In this document: in pieces, positions 6,983 to 11,906 of the stretch
How the letters are laid out: every line of letters starts with the position of its first letter
Numbering within the stretch: the stretch's first letter is position 1
DNA from: Gammaproteobacteria bacterium
Lineage (GTDB): Bacteria; Pseudomonadota; Gammaproteobacteria; SZUA-229
Direction: 5' to 3'
DNA: 11,906 nt
Assembly (NCBI GenBank): GCA_016191795.1
Contig: JACPVK010000368.1
Coordinates: forward strand, 1 to 11,906
Notes under the pieces: model-generated
The model's database searches: none
What the model was told of the DNA's origin: nothing
The model's input: the letters and a program-made list of their open reading frames with translations, nothing else
Program-made: the position numbers and the translations under genes

Positions 6983-7648
6983 CTAGAAATAAAAACTATA
7001 TCCAAGTGTCATCTCAAAATTATTGGTCAATTTACTCACACCAGTAACATCAAGATTAAATGTATGATCCCTCATTTCAACATACAGAGATGACAAATTA
7101 AACATCATTAGTCTGTAGCCGACGCCGACCGTTACTGCAAGTCTGGTATCGCCGGCAAACTCCACACTACCCATGCCGCCAGTCAGATACAACGCATTGT
7201 TATAAGTTACCTTATCAGTCAGATACGCTTCGCCAGGCAACATATTGTATCCAATGTTAAATAAATAATACGTTAGCACCCTCTGCTCATCCGAGAGAAA
7301 ATTAGAACCCGGCACCATGACTTCGAAGGTGGACTTTCCACCCTTGGATCGACCTAACTCAAATCCTATAAACACATCTTCAGACATGTGGTAGTTAAAT
7401 TTTGTATTTATAACCACATTACTGCTGAAATCTTCAATGCTCAGGATACCTACGGCCGGAACAATTTCAAAATCACCAACGTCTATCTTTGATTCATCAA
7501 ACTCGACACGTGCAACTTCCGGCTGAATAACAGCCTCGACTTCCTGAATTTGATCAAGCGATGGCGTCTCACTCCAGGCAGCCTGGCCAGTCAAAATCAA
7601 AGTTAACGTTGTAATTTTTAAAAGAAAACGGCTATACCTAATTTCCAT
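6983..7648 (-). CDS. Outer-membrane beta-barrel domain protein
   Basis: A 221-residue protein with a Sec signal peptide (cut near GQAAWS, residue 26), a short linker rich in Glu, Val and Ile (about 30-60), and then a small barrel with alternating strands such as NVVINTKFNYHMSEDVFIGFEL and VTVGVGYRLMMFNLSSLYVEM, ending in YSFYF with a terminal Phe. The shape fits the small outer-membrane beta-barrel families seen across proteobacteria; I believe TIGR04565 is the closest, but that is from memory. Its ATG lies inside the end of the SH3-barrel gene, a 31-base overlap, with only a weak AAAGA site, so it is probably translationally coupled. The thioredoxin gene follows after ten bases. The linker could contact the peptidoglycan or a partner lipoprotein; no catalytic motif is visible. 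Confidence 0.75.
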   Translation of the reverse strand: MEIRYSRFLLKITTLTLILTGQAAWSETPSLDQIQEVEAVIQPEVARVEFDESKIDVGDFEIVPAVGILSIEDFSSNVVINTKFNYHMSEDVFIGFELGRSKGGKSTFEVMVPGSNFLSDEQRVLTYYLFNIGYNMLPGEAYLTDKVTYNNALYLTGGMGSVEFAGDTRLAVTVGVGYRLMMFNLSSLYVEMRDHTFNLDVTGVSKLTNNFEMTLGYSFYF

Positions 7649-8364
7649 TCTTTAATACTCAGGTTTTTGTCAGTATCTTGGTCAGCAGAAAACAAAACAT
7701 AATCTCCATACTCCAGTCGAGCAATGGTTTTTCTCGAAATATAACCGCGTATGCCAATACCGACATTACTAAACTGGTTATCTTTATTTTCGGGTATGAC
7801 GATTGTTGCGTTAGGCTTTACATTGATTACGCCAGTACCCAGGTAAAGGTAAGGAGATACGCGCCAATCTACAAATGGCTGCATAAATAAACCTAATTTG
7901 ATCAGCTGGCTACTGGATGCCGATCCGATAGCTTCTGCATATCCCAACTCCGCTGCCAGGCCACGATTGATATATCGTGCACCATAAACTGTAAACATGG
8001 TCGCACCGCCGAAATCACCCCCAAGCAGCCCCACTTCCCAATCCCTTTGCTCAAAATCTTCTTCGGTACTACGTGAGAACTCAACATTTTCTCCGGCAGG
8101 CGTCAGAGTTTTTTCCATCTGATCGACAGACACCCATCCTTGCAAACCTTTTTCAGTTTGCACTTTCAACCAGGAAGTGCGGCGCAATATTATATCAAGA
8201 TAGTCACCGCGTACTATCACATGGAATATCGGGTAACCATCACCTGGGCCAGCATGTAAATCGATAAACGGATCGGCAATCTTAACGCGCTGCAGAGCCT
8301 CATCAGCGTAGGCGACATGAGAAAATGACAAAGATAACAATATAACTAGAAAAGTAATTCGCAT
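7618..8364 (-). CDS. Bacterial SH3 domain plus outer-membrane beta-barrel protein
   Basis: A 248-residue protein from ATG 8364. An upstream in-frame TTG at 8385 lies within the terminator hairpin and would add seven residues before the signal peptide, so it is rejected. The signal peptide is cut after SHVAYA (residue 20). Residues about 25-82 form a bacterial SH3 (SH3b) domain: LHAGPGDGYPIFHVIVRGD, then SWLKVQ and GLQGWVSVDQM, the usual GPG, small-Trp-x-x-Val and GWV landmarks. From about 105 to the C-terminal FF the protein is a predicted small barrel (LLGGDFGG, AAELGYAEAIG, YLYLGTGV, ARLEYGDYVLF). SH3b domains commonly bind peptidoglycan or peptides, so this protein could tether the barrel to the cell wall. 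It is the first gene after the terminator and leads a tightly packed set of five genes. Confidence 0.8.
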   Translation of the reverse strand: MRITFLVILLSLSFSHVAYADEALQRVKIADPFIDLHAGPGDGYPIFHVIVRGDYLDIILRRTSWLKVQTEKGLQGWVSVDQMEKTLTPAGENVEFSRSTEEDFEQRDWEVGLLGGDFGGATMFTVYGARYINRGLAAELGYAEAIGSASSSQLIKLGLFMQPFVDWRVSPYLYLGTGVINVKPNATIVIPENKDNQFSNVGIGIRGYISRKTIARLEYGDYVLFSADQDTDKNLSIKEWKLGIAVFF

Positions 8365-8376
8365 TATTATCGTTCT

Positions 8377-8408
8377 AAAAAGCAATCCCGGGTTATGTGC
8401 CCGGGATT
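8377..8408 (-). terminator. Rho-independent terminator after the HzsA-like gene
   Basis: A perfect nine-base-pair stem, AATCCCGGG and CCCGGGATT (8384-8392 paired with 8400-8408), with a seven-base loop. On the minus strand it is followed by GC and TTTTT (8381-8377), the classic intrinsic terminator layout. It starts 24 bases after the stop of the HzsA-like gene and lies just before the start of the SH3-barrel gene. The plus strand has no T-run after the stem, so it works in one direction only. Confidence 0.85.
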
Positions 8409-8411
8409 ATA
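8406..8411 (-). promoter_or_regulatory. Candidate -10 element (TATAAT) overlapping the terminator
   Basis: A perfect TATAAT on the minus strand, whose last three bases are part of the terminator's first arm. Transcription would start about seven bases downstream, near 8399, which is the first loop base. Such a transcript lacks the first stem arm and would not form the terminator, leaving a leader of about 35 bases before the ATG at 8364. No good -35 hexamer is present at 16-18 bases spacing (the bases there read AATGCC), so the promoter would be weak or need an activator. Confidence 0.4.
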
Positions 8412-8432
8412 TCGCTCATTTGTAGCCAGGCA

Positions 8433-11264
8433 TTAGTTTTGTGGTGCTCTGCTATCAAATGGATTATTGAAATACTGGCCACCCAGATCCAGCCACTCGG
8501 CGATTAATCGTAGCTCAGCAGCCGTTAAAAAGCTTGAATGATCTGTTGTTCCGGACAGAGCACGCCCGGCATTAAGCTCGGTATTCGTCATCTTTTCCAT
8601 AAAATAGCTTGACCGGGCACCGTTGGTACTCATAGCTGGCCCATTTGGATTAACGATAGGCTCCTGAGTAATAACAACTTGTGGTACCCCATTAATCACT
8701 ACCTGAACACCGTTAGCATCCAGTACGGGTGTTATAACAGTGGTTGTCTGATCAACCAGCAAATTATTCACTATTTCCTGCAAATTATCGTCAAAGAAGA
8801 GCTCCTGGAACGACGTCACATGATCTGCTTCCAGATCCGAGGTGACGCTTGTCAAGTCCAGCTGGCCTGCCGGAACAACTGTACCACCGGTAGTAGTATG
8901 GCACGACACGCAGGCACCGGAAGCTCTGGCTGCATCCCAGATTGGTTGTATATGATCCAGATAATTTATAACCACACGGCAGTTATAAGCCCAGGCGGTA
9001 TGACATGGACTTGCCGGGTCGAGAGGCATCGCCGTATTCAGGCCACCTACGCCCATAACTGCAGCATAGGTATAGCTAAAGGATGCATCAGGGGTACGCA
9101 ATAAAGGTGATGTCCAGTAATCATGAAACACTACGTTCATTGAGGGGCTTAGCGTTGTAATAACACTACCGCCTATGTTTACAAACGGCAGCGTTCGCGT
9201 TCTGACATCGGCCAGAGTTTCACGATAATTACCGGCATAAGGCACTTCAGTCGTGCCGGTAATCTGTGTATTGGGAATCTCATACCCATCACTCGGTATA
9301 CCAGGATTAATAGAATCCGCCACCGCGTCACTCCGACCGTGAGGATAAGGCAACTGCGGCGCCGTTGGACTCGGATTATGGCAACCATTGCACTGCAAGG
9401 TTTCACCAGGCTTTACCTGTAACCAGTTATCGTGGCGTCTGCCCAGTCTTCTACCAAACTTATCCAGCACTTCAATTCCAAATGCGACATTGGCAGGCAC
9501 TTTCACCTTTACCGAACCATCTGGCTCTATGGGTGCATAGCCGATTATTTCCCGCATACCAAGGCTACGATTTCTGCCAAAGGCTGTACCAGCCAGATCC
9601 GGCATACCCGCATCATCCGGATCAGGAAGACCGACTGCCTTGATGATACGCAGAAACCGCGCTGGTCTTTGATCAGCCGTCACAGCAGGATCACTCAGTG
9701 CGGCCAACGTTGACTGTGCGCATGTAGCTGTAAAAAAGCTGCAGTTAAATTGCCCAATCCCCATGTCATACACGCTGCGAATACTCAAAACACCCACATG
9801 CTCAGTTGCCCAGGTAAGGGCTTCACCCGTTAAGACTTCGTCAGCTATAACATCAGGACGATCGTAGGGTTGCAACACAACGACATCCGTTAACATATAC
9901 CCGGCTTCTGCAACAAATAGTGGTCGCTCTGTATTATTACTCAAATCATAAATCCACAAACCGTAGGCAGGCGGCCGTTCCGTGGCCGTAACATTCGTTA
10001 TCGGGTCTACAAAAGACAGATAAGGCTCAATACAGGGACGATCATTGATAATTATATTCGGGTCATTCACATCATCGGTGGTCAATTGACACACACCTTT
10101 ACTGACGATTAATCGATTACTGCCATCGAGCAATGGGAATACCGATGAATAACGACCAGCAACAGAAATATTGCCATCCACCACACTCGCGTTATTTACA
10201 TTGGCTGTAACCGCCCTGGTTTGACCCGGGCCAGTTAAAATATTCCAGTTTGCAAATGTCGGGCGATTGGTATCAATATAATTTGCGCCATCAATGATGA
10301 GCAAATCACCGCCGGCGAAAGTATCAGTATAAGGGCGAGCCAGGACAACAACACGTCCGTCACTCATAACACGTGGATGGGTTAGCTGCACAACATTCGC
10401 ATTATTATCCAGGTGACTGGCAGCCTGCTCGCCATAATACATTTGCACGTCGGAACCATCCGGTTTCATAGTGTACAAATTGATGGAGTTATTGGCGACC
10501 GCATTTTCCCAGCGACTGAACAGTATTCGACCATTCGGCATGACAGTAGGGTCCAGATCATGACTTTGATTGAATGAAATTTGTTTGATGTTGTCACCAG
10601 TGGCATCCATCACATGCAACACCATGGCTTTGGTGCGCCCATCTTCATCTATCGAAGAAAATGATGGCTTGCCAATACCGCCGGCAATTGCACTTTCATC
10701 AGACAACACCGACTTGGCATCTTTTTGCCTGTCAGAAGAAAATACAATTCTGCCATCCGGTAAATAGGCAGGTGCAATATCATTTCCGGCATCGGCATCA
10801 CTATCCAGTGCAATTACTCTGTGTAAAACATCGTTTTCCACATCGTACTCATAAATATTCCAGGTGGGATCATCTGCTGGATCGTTAGGATCCGGGTCAG
10901 CCAAACGCAAGGAGAACACAACTTTCTTTCCGTCATGTGATGCATTGACATCCTTAACATCACCTAAGCCCAACGTAACCGAGCGCGTTATATTCTTTTC
11001 AGCAACTGAAGCACTCGTTGTAGTACGAATATACAAATCACCACCCGCACTAAACCCGCCCATATCGGGCGATACTGGCTCACGCACATCGTAGTGTACC
11101 GGCACACCATCATCATCAACCGGTATAGTTCGCTTGGCGTAAACCACTGGTAAATCGACAAGACCCGGATTAGCTCCCTCACCGGAAGGTGTACAGCCAC
11201 TCAATGCAGCAACATATAAACTGACTGCAACTAATCTGAAACTTAATGATTTTGACTGTTTCAT
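8433..11264 (-). CDS. HzsA-related di-haem beta-propeller lipoprotein
   Basis: A 943-residue lipoprotein (lipobox LSGC, Cys 24). The N-terminal half is a TolB/PD40-type beta-propeller, with repeats such as APAYLPDGRIVFSSDR, PTVMPNGRILFSRW and PRVMSDGRVVVLAR. A middle domain follows, rich in strands (IIGYAPIEPDGSVKVKVPAN), leading to a first c-type haem motif CNGCH at 625-629. The C-terminal part has a second motif, CVSCH, at 785-789, and ends with LTAAELRLIAEWLDLGGQYF, as in many cytochrome c-like chains. This order of propeller, middle domain and two CXXCH sites is that of hydrazine synthase alpha subunit and its relatives. No hzsB or hzsC partner is present, so hydrazine synthesis is not claimed. 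Extra Cys pairs (around 410-430, 505-515 and 750-760) may be disulfides. It follows apbE by 40 bases and ends at a strong terminator. It is likely an electron-transfer or oxidoreductase protein at the cell surface or periplasmic face; the substrate is unknown. Confidence 0.82.
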   Translation of the reverse strand: MKQSKSLSFRLVAVSLYVAALSGCTPSGEGANPGLVDLPVVYAKRTIPVDDDGVPVHYDVREPVSPDMGGFSAGGDLYIRTTTSASVAEKNITRSVTLGLGDVKDVNASHDGKKVVFSLRLADPDPNDPADDPTWNIYEYDVENDVLHRVIALDSDADAGNDIAPAYLPDGRIVFSSDRQKDAKSVLSDESAIAGGIGKPSFSSIDEDGRTKAMVLHVMDATGDNIKQISFNQSHDLDPTVMPNGRILFSRWENAVANNSINLYTMKPDGSDVQMYYGEQAASHLDNNANVVQLTHPRVMSDGRVVVLARPYTDTFAGGDLLIIDGANYIDTNRPTFANWNILTGPGQTRAVTANVNNASVVDGNISVAGRYSSVFPLLDGSNRLIVSKGVCQLTTDDVNDPNIIINDRPCIEPYLSFVDPITNVTATERPPAYGLWIYDLSNNTERPLFVAEAGYMLTDVVVLQPYDRPDVIADEVLTGEALTWATEHVGVLSIRSVYDMGIGQFNCSFFTATCAQSTLAALSDPAVTADQRPARFLRIIKAVGLPDPDDAGMPDLAGTAFGRNRSLGMREIIGYAPIEPDGSVKVKVPANVAFGIEVLDKFGRRLGRRHDNWLQVKPGETLQCNGCHNPSPTAPQLPYPHGRSDAVADSINPGIPSDGYEIPNTQITGTTEVPYAGNYRETLADVRTRTLPFVNIGGSVITTLSPSMNVVFHDYWTSPLLRTPDASFSYTYAAVMGVGGLNTAMPLDPASPCHTAWAYNCRVVINYLDHIQPIWDAARASGACVSCHTTTGGTVVPAGQLDLTSVTSDLEADHVTSFQELFFDDNLQEIVNNLLVDQTTTVITPVLDANGVQVVINGVPQVVITQEPIVNPNGPAMSTNGARSSYFMEKMTNTELNAGRALSGTTDHSSFLTAAELRLIAEWLDLGGQYFNNPFDSRAPQN

Positions 11265-11304
11265 ACGCTTGACTTCATAACTGTTAATAACACATTCTTA
11301 TTCT

Positions 11305-11906
11305 TCAATGCAGTTCACTGGAAGGCTCAGCCAGACCAGAGGAATAATGCATGTTGCCATTCGCATCTATCACTATGGCATCAACATTTCCAATTTTATC
11401 TATCAACGCCATGCCGGATTTAACATCCATCACAAACAAGGTCGTTGAGAGTGCATCCGTCATCATTGCCGAATCCCCAATGACTGTCACACTCCATTTG
11501 TCAGTGACAGGTTTTCCGGTTGCTGGCTTCAGTATGTGGTGTATCCGTGCACCATTTTCAATAAAAAAACGCTCGTAATCACCGGATGTTGAAACAGCCA
11601 CATTCATCAATGGCAGTCGCACAACAACCTTGTTATTCTGGCGAGGGTGTTTAATTCCTAACATCCATGGCTGGCCATTTCGATCCCCGAGTACGTAGGA
11701 GTCGCCACCCGCCTTTACAAAACCATGCTCAATTCCACACGACTTCATAATATTAACAGCTTTGTCTATTGCATATCCTTTTGCAATACCACCCAAATCG
11801 ATTCTTACATCTTTCGTCGCAAAGCGTATTGTGCGACGACTCTCATCCAAATGCACAAGCCGATAATTTATGGCCGGTAGTAATTTATTTATGGTTGCGT
11901 CGGACG
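11305..11906 (-). CDS. apbE: FAD:protein FMN transferase ApbE, C-terminal part (5' end outside window)
   Basis: The frame is open from the window edge (first whole codon at 11904) to TGA at 11305, giving about 199 residues. Full ApbE proteins are some 300-340 residues, so the N-terminal third is missing. The conserved blocks are present in order: DLGGIAKGYAIDKA, KAGGDSYVLGDRNGQPW, VSTSGDYERFF, HHILKPATGKP, then VTVIGDSAMMTDALSTTLFVM. The DALST block supplies the Asp and Thr that bind Mg2+ in known structures. ApbE is a periplasmic enzyme that transfers FMN from FAD to a Thr or Ser in a D-x-x-S/T-G-A-S/T motif of exported redox proteins. A GTG at 11856 is in frame, but homology continues upstream of it, so it is not the start. 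The gene sits 40 bases before the HzsA-like gene. The best-looking target motif in the window is in DUF3570 copy 1. Confidence 0.93.
   Translation of the reverse strand, partial: SDATINKLLPAINYRLVHLDESRRTIRFATKDVRIDLGGIAKGYAIDKAVNIMKSCGIEHGFVKAGGDSYVLGDRNGQPWMLGIKHPRQNNKVVVRLPLMNVAVSTSGDYERFFIENGARIHHILKPATGKPVTDKWSVTVIGDSAMMTDALSTTLFVMDVKSGMALIDKIGNVDAIVIDANGNMHYSSGLAEPSSELH

Noticed and set aside
8679..9104. Plus-strand open frame of 141 codons opposite the HzsA-like gene
   Set aside because: Antisense to the C-terminal haem region. The translation is rich in Cys, His and Ile without any family motif, as expected from the complement of the real gene.
8433..11906. Anammox-type hydrazine synthase locus
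   Set aside because: Only an alpha-like protein is present. There are no HzsB/HzsC-type genes or other anammox genes, and the neighbours belong to other families.

Overview
This window looks like Gram-negative chromosome, most likely proteobacterial and perhaps gammaproteobacterial. The support is several lipoprotein signal peptides, a twin-arginine signal, and predicted outer-membrane beta-barrels ending in aromatic residues. Genus and species cannot be named from it. Nearly every base is coding, and almost every product carries an export signal. I see no RNA genes, insertion sequences, CRISPR arrays or phage genes.

Layout. On the left, a plus-strand cluster (1-1702) holds the 3' end of a TlpA-type thiol-disulfide protein, a small DUF4266 lipoprotein and a DUF3570 outer-membrane protein. 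It converges on a long minus-strand array (11906 down to 1742). In transcription order this array encodes: apbE (FAD:protein FMN transferase, cut by the window edge); a large di-haem lipoprotein with a beta-propeller, related to hydrazine synthase alpha subunit (HzsA); an SH3-plus-barrel protein; a second barrel protein; a TlpA-like thioredoxin; a second DUF4266 lipoprotein; a second DUF3570 protein; a divergent DUF1800-like lipoprotein; and a Tat-exported DUF1501 protein. A strong hairpin terminator, with a perfect TATAAT inside it, separates the apbE/HzsA-like unit from the SH3-to-DUF3570 unit.

How the genes may work together (inference). The window holds two diverged copies of a TlpA-DUF4266-DUF3570 module, one of them beside apbE. 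DUF3570 copy 1 carries an SGAT motif preceded by Asp, as at ApbE flavinylation sites. Copy 2 has the related DSISSAS at the equivalent place. Each DUF4266 protein ends in Gly-rich CGCN and is encoded directly after a thioredoxin, which suggests a thiol or metal chemistry at its C-terminus. With the c-type haems of the HzsA-like lipoprotein and the DUF1501/DUF1800 pair, the locus reads as an uncharacterised cell-envelope redox system: haems, possibly covalent flavin, and redox-active or metal-binding cysteines placed at the outer membrane. The substrate is unknown.
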